The notes beneath the pieces are model-generated. The model searched no databases. It worked only from the letters and a program-made list of their open reading frames with translations, and had not been told where the DNA came from. The translations under genes were made by a program, and so were the position numbers. From the NCBI GenBank assembly GCA_001942185.1, contig MKJV01000076.1, positions 44,379 to 108,378 on the forward strand: a DNA stretch of 64,000 nucleotides, in the 5' to 3' direction. Below are positions 28,724-38,535 of this stretch, piece by piece. Each line of letters starts with the position of its first letter. Within the stretch, counting starts at the first letter, position 1. This DNA is from Pseudonocardia sp. CNS-004 (GTDB lineage: Bacteria; Actinomycetota; Actinomycetes; Mycobacteriales; Pseudonocardiaceae).

Positions 28724-31700
28724 GTGCACGACGACTCCAGGCTGGTCCAGCAGCGGATCGCACGCTTCGTCCGCGAACGCCTCGCCCCTGCCACCTACCG
28801 GGAGCGGGTGCCGCTCCAGGTCACGGCCTGGACGGCACCGGGTGAGCCGGTGCCGTTCGCCGATGCGGTGCGGCAGGAGTTCACGCCGTTCGCGGTGGGT
28901 TCGCCGTGGGGCCGGCCGTGGGGCACGGTGTGGTTCCGCGTCACCGGCACGGTGCCGGCCGGCTGGACGGGCCCGGGCACCCGGCCCGAGCTCGCCCTCG
29001 ACCTCGGGTTCGCAGGCGTGCAGCCCGGTTTCCAGTCCGAGGGCCTCGCCTACACCCCCGACGGCGTCGTGGTCGCGGCCGTCGAGCCGCGCAACGCGCA
29101 CGTCCCGCTGCCGGGCGGGCCGGGGTCCGCGGTCGACCTGTACGTGGAGGCGGCGTCCAACCCGGGCGTCGCGAGCGACTGGGCGTACGCGCCGACCGGG
29201 ATGGGCGATCCGGCCACCGCGGGCGACGACCCGCTCTACCGGCTCGTCGCCGCCGACATCGCGCTGCTCGACGTGCCGGTCTGGGAGCTGACACAGGACT
29301 TCTGGACCCTGTCCGGGCTGGTCGACGAGCTGCCGGCGGACCTGCCGCGACGCGCCGATGTGCTGCGCGCGCTGGAGCGGGCCGTGGACGCCGTCGACCC
29401 GCACGACGTGTCCGGCACCGCCGAGCTGGGCCGGGCCGAGCTCGCGGGAGTGCTGGCGAGCCCGGCGTGGCCCAGTGCGCACCGGGTGCACGCGGTCGGC
29501 CACGCGCACATCGACTCGGCGTGGCTGTGGCCGGTGCGCGAGACCGTCCGCAAGGTGGCGCGCACGTTCGCGAACGTCCTCGACCTGATGGACACCGACG
29601 ACGAGTTCGTGTTCGCCGCGTCCTCGGCCCAGCAGTACGCGTGGCTGCAGGAGCACCAGCCGGATCTGTTCGAGCGGCTCAAGCAGCGGGTGAGCGAGGG
29701 CCGGTTCGTGCCGGTCGGCGGCATGTGGGTCGAGTCCGACACCAACATGCCCGGCTCCGAGGCGCTGGCCCGCCAGTTCGTGGCGGGCAAGCGGTTCTTC
29801 ATCGAGCAGCTGGGCGTGGAGCCGCCCGAGGTGTGGCTCCCCGACTCGTTCGGCTACTCCGCCGCCCTGCCGCAGCTGATCAAGGCAGCCGGCTCCCGCT
29901 GGTTCCTCACGCAGAAGATCTCGTGGAACGAGACGAACGTGATGCCCCACCACACGTTCCGCTGGGAGGGCATCGACGGCACCCAGGTGTTCACGCACTT
30001 CCCGCCCGTGGACACCTACACGCGGAGCTCTCGCAGGCCGAGCTGCACCGCGCGCAACGCCAGTACTCCGAGAAGGGGCGCGCCAACACCTCGCTCGTGC
30101 CGTTCGGCTGGGGCGACGGCGGCGGCGGGCCCACCCGGGAGATGCTGGCCGCCGCGGCGCGGACGAAGTCACTCGAGGGCTCGCCCACGGTGCGGATGAC
30201 CACCCCCGCCGAGTTCTTCTCCACCGCGGAGACCGAGTACCCGCGCCCACCGGTGTGGTCGGGCGAGCTGTACCTGGAGTTCCACCGGGGCACCTACACG
30301 TCGCAGGCGCGCACCAAGCGCGGCAACCGGCGCAGCGAGCACCTGCTGCGCGAGGCCGAGCTCTGGGCGGCCACCGCGGCCGTCCGGGCCGGCCTGCCCT
30401 ACCCGGCCGACGTGCTGGAACGCTGCTGGCACACCGTGCTGCTGCAGCAGTTCCACGACATCCTGCCCGGCACATCGATCGCCTGGGTGCACCAGGAGGC
30501 GGAACGCAACTACGCCCGCGTCGCCGAGGAGCTCGACGGCGTCATCGCCCGCTCGCTCGCCGCCCTGGCGGGCGACGGGGACGGCGAGGTCGTCGTCAAC
30601 GCCGGCCCCTACGCCGTCGAGGGCGTGCCCGCCATGGGCGGGGTCGTGAGCGGGAACGAGCGCGACAGCACTCGTACCCACTCACGGGTGGAGGGGACGG
30701 TGCTGAACAACGGGATCGTCCGCGCCGTGATCGACGAGCGTGGGCTGCTCACCTCCGTGCGCGACCTCACCGCCGACCGCGAGCTCGTGCCGGCCGGCAC
30801 GGCGGCGAACCTGCTGCAGCTGCACCGCGACACCCCCACCCAGTGGGACGCGTGGGACATCGACGAGCACTACCGCCGCCACGGCCGCGACCTCACCGAC
30901 GTGGCCGAGCTGGCCGTCGTCGACAGCGGTCCGGACCGGGCCGCCGTGCGGATCGTGCGCAAGACCGGCGCATCGACGATCACCCAGGTCGTGTCGCTCG
31001 ATGCGGGCGCGGCCGCGATCGACATCGACACGCACGTCGATTGGCACGAGCGGCAGAAGCTGCTCAAGCTCGCCTTCCCGCTCGACGTGCACGCCGAGCG
31101 GGCCACGTCGGAGATCCAGTTCGGGCACCTGCACCGGCCGATCCACACCAACACCTCGTGGGACGCCGCCCGGTTCGAGACCGTCGCCCACCGCTGGGTA
31201 CACGTCGGCGAGCCCGGCTACGGCGTGGCCGTCGCGAACGACTCGACGTACGGCCACGACGTCACCCGCTCCACCCGCGAGGACGGCGGGACGACCACGG
31301 TGGTGCGGCTGTCGCTGCTGCGCGCGCCGCTCTTCCCGGACCCCTCCGCCGACCAGGGCGAGCACCGGATGCGGGTGTCCCTGCGCACAGGCGCGACGAT
31401 CGCCGACGCGGTGGCCGAGGGGTACCGGCTGAACCTTCCGTTGCGCTCCGTCCCCGGCGGCTCCGCGGTCGCGCCGCTCGTCACCGTCGACTCCGACGCG
31501 GTCGTCGTCGAGGCCGTGAAGCTCGCCGAGGACGGCAGCGGCGACGTGGTCGTCCGCCTGTACGAGGCGCACGGCGGGCGGGCGAGTGCCCGGATCACAG
31601 CGGGGTTCGAACACACGGAGGTGGTCGAGACCGACCTGCTGGAACGCCCTCTCCCGGAGCCGGTCGCCCTCTCGGGCGACGGCGCGCTGGCGCTGCGCCC

Positions 31701-31737
31701 GTTCCGGATCGTCACCCTGCGGTTCCGCCGTGCATGA
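28724..31737 (+). CDS. Glycoside hydrolase family 38 alpha-mannosidase (frameshift, inserted repeat)
   Basis: A large cytoplasmic-type GH38 enzyme of about 1004 residues. Metal ligands are in VGHAHIDSAWLWPVRET (about residue 258), and the catalytic nucleophile Asp is in EVWLPDSFGYSAALPQL. Further family segments are GGMWVESDTNMPGSEALARQ, QQFHDILPGTSIAWVHQEA and the C-terminal beta-sandwich with RVSLRTGA. One missing G near 30021 breaks the frame; repair reads DTYTAELSQAELHRAQ. A 42-bp family B palindrome is present in frame near 30645 and encodes VSGNERDSTRTHSR. It is followed by a binding protein and two permeases, so imported mannosides are the likely substrate. Confidence 0.9.
30641..30690. 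repeat. Family B palindromic repeat inside the mannosidase gene
   Basis: The 42-bp core (30645-30686) has arms CGTGAGCGGGAACGAG and CTCGTACCCACTCACG and the same outer flanks (GGGGT, GGTG) as the intergenic copy at 21643-21692. Its length is 14 codons, so the frame stays open. Confidence 0.7.
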
Positions 31738-31749
31738 CCACATCCGCCA

Positions 31750-31779
31750 TTGACACCCGTGTGACCGGAGTCATAGCGT
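31750..31779 (+). promoter_or_regulatory. Promoter of the sugar ABC transporter genes
   Basis: TTGACA (31750-31755), 18-bp spacer, TAGCGT (31774-31779), about 57 bp before the binding-protein ATG at 31836. It lies just after the mannosidase stop, so the transporter may have its own transcript. Confidence 0.45.
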
Positions 31780-31835
31780 CGATCATCGAGTAAAGGCTTT
31801 CCGCACCACCCGTCAGCGAGGACGAGAGGGCCAGT

Positions 31836-33150
31836 ATGCCTGCGGAGAAATCCCTTCTGCCGAACATGCCGCCGTCCACTCGACGGACGTTCCTGTCGCT
31901 GCTCGGGGCGCTCGGTGCGGGGGGCGCGCTGGCCGCGTGCGGGGGCGACAGCGGTGGGCTCGACAGCGGCGGGTCCGGTGGCGGGAAGCCGACTCTCAAG
32001 CAGTGGTACCACCTCTACGGCGAGTCGGGCACCGAGCAGGCCGTCAAGCGGTACGCCGAGGGCTACGACAAGGCCACCGTCGAGGTGCAGTGGACTCCGG
32101 GCGATTACAACTCGAAGCTCGCCTCGGGGCTGCTGTCCGACAACGGCCCCGACGTGTTCGAGTACGGCGAGTTCAACGTCGACATGGTCCGTAGCGGCCA
32201 GGTCGCCCCTCTCGACGACATCGTCGGGCCGGTGCGGGACGACTACACCGACGCAGACATCACGGCCACGTCGCTCGACGGGTCGATCTACGGCGTGAAG
32301 ATCGTCGATGACACCGGGTTCATCTACTACCGGAAGAGCCTGCTGGCCGCGGCAGGTGTGCAACCACCCACGACGATGGACGAGTTGATCGACGCGTCCC
32401 GCGCACTCGACCGGAATGGCATCAAGGGCCTGTTCATCGGCAACGACGCGGGCGTCACCCCGGCGTTCGGGGGCGGCGCCATGCTCGATCCCGTGCTGTG
32501 GATGGCCGGCACGGCGAACCTCACCGCAGACAACAAGATCGGGTTCACCACTCCGGAGGCGAAGGACGCGCTGCGCAAGCTGCGGGAACTCGCCGACAGC
32601 GGGTCACTCCTGCTCGGGGCCCCACCGACTTCTGGGACCCGTCGGCGTTCACGCAGGAGCTCGCCGCCATGCAGTGGTGCGGCCTGTGGGCGATGCCGAA
32701 GATCCAGGAGGCGTTGGGCGACGACTTCGGCATCGTGCCCTGGCCCGCCCTGAGCGGGACGGTGGGAAAGCCGTGCACCTTCCTCGGCGGGTGGGCGTCC
32801 ATGGTCAGCGCGAAGGCCACGGACGTCGACATGGCCAAGGACTTCACGAAGTGGCTGTGGATCGACAATGCGGAGGCCCAGGAGGACTTCAACCTCAACT
32901 ACGGTTTCCACATCCCGCCCCGCACGAGCCTCGCCTCCACAGCGCAGAAGCTGCAGGAAGGCGTAGCCGCCGAAGCCTGCGCATCTTCAACGAGTACGCG
33001 GTGGCGCGGAGCCCGATGTGGACCCCGAAGATGAAGTCGGCGTTCGCCGACGCCGCCACCGCCATCGTGCGCGGCGGCGGCGACATCGACGCCGAGCTCG
33101 GCAAGGCGCAGCAGGCGGTCGAGGCCGAGCTGGCCCGTCTCGCGGCGTGA
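31836..33150 (+). CDS. Extracellular sugar-binding lipoprotein, ABC importer (two frameshifts)
   Basis: Solute-binding protein of the family 1 (MalE-like) group, about 438 residues. The signal sequence has a twin-arginine TRRTFLSLLGALGAGGALA and lipobox LAAC, so it is a probable Tat-exported lipoprotein. The mature part has WYHLYGESGTEQAVKRYAEG and YGVKIVDDTGFIYYRKSLL. Two missing C residues are inferred, near 32622 (repair LGAPTDFWDPSAFTQELAAM) and near 32976 (repair AAEALRIFNEYAVARSPMW). It is followed by two permease genes; no ATPase is adjacent, so a shared MsiK-type ATPase is likely. Mannose-containing oligosaccharides are inferred from the GH38 neighbour. Confidence 0.87.
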
Positions 33151-33221
33151 GCGGAGCGCACCATCGGAAACAGCACGGCCACCGCCGGAACGCGGCCGAC
33201 GAGCGCCGGTGAGGAGGCCGC

Positions 33222-34166
33222 GTGACGGCTGTCCAGACCCCTGCGGCGGAGGCGCGCGCGCCCGGTTCCCGGCCGCGGCGCCGCGGGAGCATGGGTGCCA
33301 CGCCGGCGTTCTGGCTCTTCATGGGCCCGTTCCTCGCCGGGCTGGTCGTGTTCGTGTACCTGCCGATCGCGTGGAGCTTCGTCCTGAGCTTCAACCGGGC
33401 GCAGAACACCGTGCAGCCCCGCGAGTTCGTGGGCCTCCAGAACTACATCGACCTGCTCATGCCCGGGCCGTTCCTGGACAGCCTGTGGACGTTCACGATC
33501 TTCGCCGCGATCATCGTGCCGCTCACGTTCGTGCTGGCGCTGCTGCTCGCGGTGCTGCTCAACCAGATCACGGTGGCGCGGGCGTTCTTCCGGTCGGCGT
33601 TCTTCCTGCCCACCGCGTGCTCCTACGTCGTCGCGTCGCTCGTCTGGAAGCTGTCGATCTTCAACGGGGTCCGGTTCGGGCTGGCCAACCAGGTGCTCTC
33701 GGTGTTCGGCGTGGAGAACATCGCGTGGCTGTCGTCGGTGAGCCCGCCGTGGTACTGGCTCGTGATCGCCACCGTGCGGCTCTGGCTGCAGCTCGGGTTC
33801 TACATCATCCTGTTCCTCGCGGGGCTGCAGCGGATCTCGCCGGAGCTCTACGAGGCCGCCTACGTCGACGGTGCCAAGGCAGGCTGGCAGACGTTCCGCC
33901 ACATCACCCTGCCCCAGCTGCGGACGACGTCGGTGGCGGTGCTGCTGCTCAACCTGGTGGCGGCCTACCAGGCGTTCGACGAGTTCTACAACCTGCTGGG
34001 CAACAGCTCGTTGGCCCGCCCGCCGCTCGTGTACCTCTACTACACGGCGCAGGGCAACCAGGACTACGGCCACGGCAGCGCGGGCGCCATGATCCTCGCC
34101 GCCCTGATCGTGCTGGTCACGCTCGTGCAGAACCGCGTGTACGGGTTCGGGAGGCCCGAGGCATGA
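33222..34166 (+). CDS. Sugar ABC transporter permease, MalF-like
   Basis: A 314-residue inner-membrane permease with six predicted helices, the first at about residues 30-52 (FWLFMGPFLAGLVVFVYLPI). The EAA loop that docks the ATPase is YEAAYVDGAKAGWQTFRHIT near residue 215. The cytoplasmic N terminus is rich in Arg/Pro. Start GTG 33222 follows the binding-protein gene by 71 bp. The stop overlaps the second permease start (ATGA). Confidence 0.92.
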   Translation: MTAVQTPAAEARAPGSRPRRRGSMGATPAFWLFMGPFLAGLVVFVYLPIAWSFVLSFNRAQNTVQPREFVGLQNYIDLLMPGPFLDSLWTFTIFAAIIVPLTFVLALLLAVLLNQITVARAFFRSAFFLPTACSYVVASLVWKLSIFNGVRFGLANQVLSVFGVENIAWLSSVSPPWYWLVIATVRLWLQLGFYIILFLAGLQRISPELYEAAYVDGAKAGWQTFRHITLPQLRTTSVAVLLLNLVAAYQAFDEFYNLLGNSSLARPPLVYLYYTAQGNQDYGHGSAGAMILAALIVLVTLVQNRVYGFGRPEA

Positions 34167-34996
34167 AGCAGTCGAGCGTTGCCGGCACCGCGGCGCGGTA
34201 CGCCGCGCTGGTCGTCGCGACCGTGCTGTTCCTGCTGCCGTTCTACCTGATGCTGCGCAACGCGTTCGCGACCGACAAGGAGATCACCGGCGTCGACTGG
34301 ACGATCTTCCCGAGCTCGCTGCGGTGGGGCAACATCGGCGAGGTCTTCGAGGAGACGTCGGGCGGCTTCGCGCGGAGCCTGTTCAACTCGGCGTTCATCG
34401 CGGTGGCGCAGACGGCGGGCACCGTGCTTCTGTCGTCGATGGCCGGGTACGCGCTGGCCCGCATCCCGTTCCGCTACGCCACCCCGATCTTCTACGCGGT
34501 GCTGCTCACGCTGATGGTGCCGCCCGCGGTGACGTTCGTGCCGAGCTTCATCATCGTGTCGCGGCTGGGCTGGGTGAACTCCTACCAGGGGATCATCGTC
34601 CCGGTGCTGTTCAGCGGGTTCACCGCGTTCCTGTTCCGCCAGTACTTCCTCAACTTCCCGCGCGAGCTGGAGGAGGCGGGGCGCATCGACGGTCTCGGCT
34701 ACTTCGGCGTCTTCTGGCGGATCGTCGTGCCCAACTCGCTGAGCTTCTTCGCCGCCATCTCGGTCATCACGGTCGTCCACTCGTGGAACCAGTTCCTCTG
34801 GCCGCTGGTCGTCGGGCAGGAGCAGGACATGTGGACGGTGCAGGTCTCGCTCTCCACGTTGATGACCGCGCAGACGATCAACCTGCACCAGGTGTTCATG
34901 GCCGCGCTGATCTCGATCGTGCCGCTGGTACTGGTGTTCGTCTTCCTCCAGCGCTACCTGGTGCAGGGCGTCGCGGAGTCGGGGATCAAGGGCTGA
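34163..34996 (+). CDS. Sugar ABC transporter permease, MalG-like
   Basis: A 277-residue permease with helices at about residues 12-33, 75-98, 108-130 and onward. The EAA loop ELEEAGRIDGLGYFGVFWRI is near residue 170. It is coupled to the MalF-like gene by an ATGA overlap. Together with the lipoprotein it makes up the membrane part of a CUT1-type importer. The stop codon lies inside a perfect hairpin (34980-35002). Confidence 0.92.
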   Translation: MKQSSVAGTAARYAALVVATVLFLLPFYLMLRNAFATDKEITGVDWTIFPSSLRWGNIGEVFEETSGGFARSLFNSAFIAVAQTAGTVLLSSMAGYALARIPFRYATPIFYAVLLTLMVPPAVTFVPSFIIVSRLGWVNSYQGIIVPVLFSGFTAFLFRQYFLNFPRELEEAGRIDGLGYFGVFWRIVVPNSLSFFAAISVITVVHSWNQFLWPLVVGQEQDMWTVQVSLSTLMTAQTINLHQVFMAALISIVPLVLVFVFLQRYLVQGVAESGIKG

Positions 34997-35002
34997 TCCC
35001 CG
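34980..35002 (+). terminator. Hairpin over the stop codon of the mannoside operon
   Basis: Perfect 9-bp stem CGGGGATCA / TGATCCCCG with a 5-nt loop includes the TGA of the last permease gene. A further inverted repeat (GGTGTGCT / AGCACACC) lies at about 35090-35143. No U-tract, as is usual in these genomes. Nothing else is seen in 34997-35228. Confidence 0.5.
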
Positions 35003-35228
35003 CCGGCGTCGCCGGGCCCAGACGCCGGACGGCGCCCGCACGGGACGGCTGATCGGTCCGGGCGGTACCTCATTGCTGCCGTGCTCACGCTGGTGTGCTG
35101 TTCGTGGCGATCAACCGCCAATGATCAGCCCGAAGAGCACACCGCCGCCGTCGCGGCGACCGTGAAGTACTGCTCGGCGCGATCACGGGCCGTCAGGGTC
35201 ATCTTCTCGTCGAAGCAGCGTCCGACCG

Positions 35229-35876
35229 TCACGAGGCGTGGAAGGCGCTGTCGTCGAGCCGGCCGCCGTCGCAGACGGGGCCGAGGTCCCAGATCACGGA
35301 GAACGGGGAGGTCTCGTCCGGCGGGATCACGCGGATCTCGCTGGCGGGCACCTGGCAGGGCTCGTCCACCGGTTCGTCGCCGGTGGGCACCACGGTCCAC
35401 CGCACGTCCTTGCGGGCGGTCGACCCGGGCAGCAGCCGCACCAGCGCCGGCCCGGGGTCGAGCGCCCGCGTCAGCCGGGTCGGGATCGGCACGCCGCTCG
35501 CGGTGTAGAGCTGCGCGCCGCCGTAGCCGTAGAGCGTGCACGCGTTGGTCGACGCGTTCGTCACCACGAGCGTCGCCGAGCGGTGCCCCGCCGCCGAATC
35601 GCCCGGAACCATCCGGCCCTCGAGCTGGGCGGGCGCGCAGCGCGGGTCGGTCGGCGGGATGTCCGTCGGCCGCTCCGTCCCTCCCCCGCCACCGCCCTCC
35701 CCGGCCGGGGGTGGGACCGGTGCGGGTGCCGGCTCCGGAGGCGCCGGTGTCGCCGTCGGTGCGGCCGTCGGTGTGGCGGTCGCGATCCCCACCCCGGTCG
35801 GCTGGTCCGTTCCCCCGCAGCCCGCCAGCAGTCCCATCCCCACCAGCAGAACGCTCACGATCCGGGTTCCGTTCAT
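35229..35876 (-). CDS. DUF4232 lipoprotein
   Basis: A 215-residue secreted lipoprotein. Signal peptide TRIVSVLLVGMGLLAGC gives a lipobox LLAGC with Cys at residue 20. A low-complexity Thr/Pro/Ala and Gly linker (residues 25-70) leads to a DUF4232 domain with two Cys pairs, including ASTNACTLYGYGGAQLYTAS and a late ELGPVC-like DLGPVCDGG. DUF4232 proteins are common envelope lipoproteins of actinobacteria with no known function. It lies alone between the mannoside operon and the ThDP enzyme gene. Confidence 0.85.
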   Translation of the reverse strand: MNGTRIVSVLLVGMGLLAGCGGTDQPTGVGIATATPTAAPTATPAPPEPAPAPVPPPAGEGGGGGGTERPTDIPPTDPRCAPAQLEGRMVPGDSAAGHRSATLVVTNASTNACTLYGYGGAQLYTASGVPIPTRLTRALDPGPALVRLLPGSTARKDVRWTVVPTGDEPVDEPCQVPASEIRVIPPDETSPFSVIWDLGPVCDGGRLDDSAFHAS

Positions 35877-35988
35877 GCAGTAGAGACGCGCGGCTGGGGA
35901 AACGGTTGTCCGGTGGGCTGCGCGCCCACGCGCCGCACGCTTCGCACACCGCGCCGGGCTTCACAGGGCCGATCTCCGACACGCACAC

Positions 35989-36052
35989 GATCGGCGGAAG
36001 TGGTGTCAGCGCGTCGCATCCGGCGCTCTCCGACCACTTCCGGCGATCACGC
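35989..36052. repeat. Family A palindromic repeat, single copy downstream of the ThDP enzyme
   Basis: Arms CGATCGGCGGAAGTGGTG and CCACTTCCGGCGATCACG flank a loop containing CGCGTCGCATCCGG. It lies 34 bp past the stop of the minus-strand ThDP gene, consistent with a terminator role. The rest of 35877-36085 holds nothing I recognise. Confidence 0.7.
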
Positions 36053-36085
36053 CCCGGTCATCGCCGGCGCACCCGACAACCAGTG

Positions 36086-37709
36086 CTAGTGGCCCCGGAA
36101 GGCCTCCGCCAGCCACCAGGAGCCGCCGTCCGAAGCGATCCTCGCGTGCACCAGGAGCGGTTTCTCGCGGTCGCCTGCCACCCAGTGCGCCACGCGTCGA
36201 GGTCCGTGGGCGCGTTCACCGTGACGGCCTCGAAGCCGTAGCCGCGGCCGATGGCGGCGATGTCGGTGTCCGGGAAGGCGACGGTGGTGTGGTCATCGCC
36301 GGTGAAGTGGTGGACCTCGGCGCCGTAGCCGCGGTCGTCGTACACCACGACCACCATCGGCAGGCCCAGCCGCGCCACCGTCTCCAGCTCGACTGCCGAC
36401 ATCAGCGCACCACCGTCGCCCAGCGCCGCAACGGCGAGCCGGTCGGGCCGGGCGCACGCGGCACCGATCGCGGTGGCCAGGCCCAGGCCGATCGACTGGA
36501 AGCCCTGGGTGAGGCAGTAGCCGTGCTCGTCGGGTACGCGCAGGTAGGCGCTGGGGTAGCCCATGAAGTTGCCGGAGTCGACGGCCACCGTGCGTTCGGC
36601 GGGCAGCAGGTCGTCGAGGGCGATCGACAGCGTGCGCGGGTCGATACCCCCGGGCCCGGTCAGGTCCTCGTAGGGCTCGCTGCGCCAGCGACCGCGCTCG
36701 GCGATCCCGGCGGCGACCTGTGGGGTCCGGTAGCCGGTGCGGGGGCCGTCGAGTTCGGTACGCACGTCCACGGCCGTGGCGCCGACGTCGCCGAGCACGC
36801 CCAGGTGCACCGGCCGGTTCGCGCCGATAGCGTCGGCGTCCAGGTCGACCTGCACGACCGTGGCGTCCGGGCCGATCAGCGCGCCGTGGCGCATCGTCCA
36901 CATGTTGAGGGTGCAGCCCCAGCCCACCACGAGGTCGGCGCCGGAGATCAGCTCGGCGGCGAGCGGGGTGGCGAAGCCGCCGGAGATCCCGAGCGACCAC
37001 GGGTCGTCGGCGAAGAGTCCCGCCGCGACGGCGGACGTGGCCAGCAGGGCCCCCGACGCCTCGGCCAGGTCGCGCAGCTCGGCGCCTGCGCCCCGCCCGC
37101 CGCGGCCCGCGACGAACACCGGCCGCTGCGCCGCGGCGATCAGCCCGGCGAGTGACTGCACCGCGTCCGCGCCGGGGCGGACCGGCGCGAACGGCGCCAC
37201 CGCGGGCACCGGGCCCGCCTCCACGGGGAGCTCCTGCACGTCGAGGGGCAGGTTGAGCACCACGGTGCGGCGCTGCTCCACGGCGGTGCGGTAGGCGCGC
37301 ACGACGTCGGCGAGCGCCGAGCCCGGCGAGTGCACTCGCTCGGCCACCGCGCCCACCGAGCTCACCAGCGCGTCCTGGTCGATCCGGAAGTTCGAGCGCA
37401 CCGCCGCCGCGCCGGTGTCGGCGGCGAGCACCAGCATCGGGGTGCGGCTCTTCGCCGCCTCCGTGATCCCGGTCAGCGCATTGGTGAGCCCGCAGCCTGG
37501 TGCACCGAGAGCACGCCGACGCGGCCGCTGGTGCGGGCGTACGCGTCGGCCATCGTGGCGGCGCCGCCCTCGTGCCGCGCCGCCACGTAGGGCACCCCGC
37601 CTGCGCGCAGCGCGTTCGTCACGTGGAAGTTGCCGCTGCCGACCACCCCGAACGCGTGCCCGACGCCGAGATCGGCGAGCGCCCGCCCCACGAGCGCCGC
37701 AACCGTCAC
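36086..37709 (-). CDS. Thiamine diphosphate-dependent enzyme, acetolactate synthase/benzoylformate decarboxylase-like (two frameshifts)
   Basis: About 541 residues in the three-domain ThDP-enzyme layout. The activating Glu is Glu47 in AARHEGGAATMADAYAR. A central Rossmann-like domain holds AQRPVFVAGRGGRGAGAEL, and the C-terminal ThDP motif starts ALGDGGALMSAVELETVARL and ends in VYDDRGYGAEVHHF, where the usual Asn pair is Asp-Asp. Two missing bases are inferred, near 37498 (repair VHQGCGLTNALTGITEAAKS) and near 36187 (repair AWRHWVAGDREKPLLVHA). GTG 37709 overlaps the stop of the cyclase gene, so both act together. It is probably a 2-oxo-acid decarboxylase or carboligase; the substrate is not evident. 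Confidence 0.82.
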
Positions 37710-38467
37710 CGCTCCACCAGGGCCAGCACGCGCGCCGGGCTGCCCGACCCGCCGACGATCGGGAGCGGGCCTGCCACCACCACGGCCCCGGTGGGCGGCA
37801 GCTGGGCCAGGTTCTGCAGCTGGGTGAGCCCGTACTTGCCCGCGCCGAGCAGGAAGCTGTGGCACGGGAACGGCGGGTCGAAGCCGTGCGCCGCGCCGGC
37901 GTCGGTGCCGACCGTCTCCACGCCCAGCCCGAGGATCGGCGCCTCCTCGGCGAGCCACTTCGCGCACTCCACGGAGATCCCCGGCGTCGCGCCCGCGTTC
38001 AGGAAGGCGTCGGAGTCGGCGCTGCGCACGTCCCATCCGGTGCGGTAGAGCAGCCAGCCGCCCTCGGGCAGCGCACCGTGCTCCTCCTCCCAGGCGCGCA
38101 CGTGCTCGATCTCGAGCAGGAAGTCCGGGTTCGCGGCCGCCCGGTGAGCGAAGTCGAGCACCGCGGCGGGGGCCAGCAGCTTCTGCGGCGCGACCTGCGC
38201 GATGTCTTCCCCGTCCTTCGCGGTGACCCAGTGGACCGGTGCGTCGAAGTGGGTGCCGGTGTGCTCGGAGGTGTGGATGTCGTTCCAGTACCAGGCGGGG
38301 CCGCGGTCGTCGTAGCGGCTGATCTCGGAGAGCCCGAACGCCGACGCGTTGGCGAACGGCGGCGGCAGCTGCAGTACCGGTGTGTCGGCACGGAGCGGGG
38401 CGGTCAGGTCAACGACGGAGACGGTGCGTTCGCGCAAGGCGTGAAGCAGGTCGGAGAGCACGGACAC
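37706..38467 (-). CDS. Cyclase family metal-dependent hydrolase (KynB/isatin hydrolase-like)
   Basis: A 253-residue intact protein of the cyclase superfamily, which includes kynurenine formamidase KynB and isatin hydrolase. The metal motif HTGTHFDAPVHW is at about residue 70, with a second family segment GWLLYRTGWDVRSADSD and the late GGSGSPARVLALVE. GTG 38467 has a GGAGG ribosome-binding site. It is coupled by GTGA overlap to the ThDP enzyme and has the alpha/beta hydrolase upstream. Amide or lactam-ring hydrolysis is the likely chemistry (family inference). Confidence 0.82.
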   Translation of the reverse strand: MSVLSDLLHALRERTVSVVDLTAPLRADTPVLQLPPPFANASAFGLSEISRYDDRGPAWYWNDIHTSEHTGTHFDAPVHWVTAKDGEDIAQVAPQKLLAPAAVLDFAHRAAANPDFLLEIEHVRAWEEEHGALPEGGWLLYRTGWDVRSADSDAFLNAGATPGISVECAKWLAEEAPILGLGVETVGTDAGAAHGFDPPFPCHSFLLGAGKYGLTQLQNLAQLPPTGAVVVAGPLPIVGGSGSPARVLALVER

Positions 38468-38488
38468 GGGGAGCCTCCGGGGAGTGGG

Positions 38489-38535
38489 ATGAACGGCACG
38501 TTGGTCCAAACCTATTGGACGAGCGTGCCGTTCGT
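38489..38535. repeat. Family C palindromic repeat at the hydrolase 3' end
   Basis: A 47-bp inverted repeat with arms GAACGGCAC / GTGCCGTTC and inner arms GGTCCAA / TTGGAC around ACCTA, matching the copy at 27482-27528 in length and apex. It covers the stop of the alpha/beta hydrolase (38512), so the last residues RTNGTLVQ are encoded by the repeat. Confidence 0.75.
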
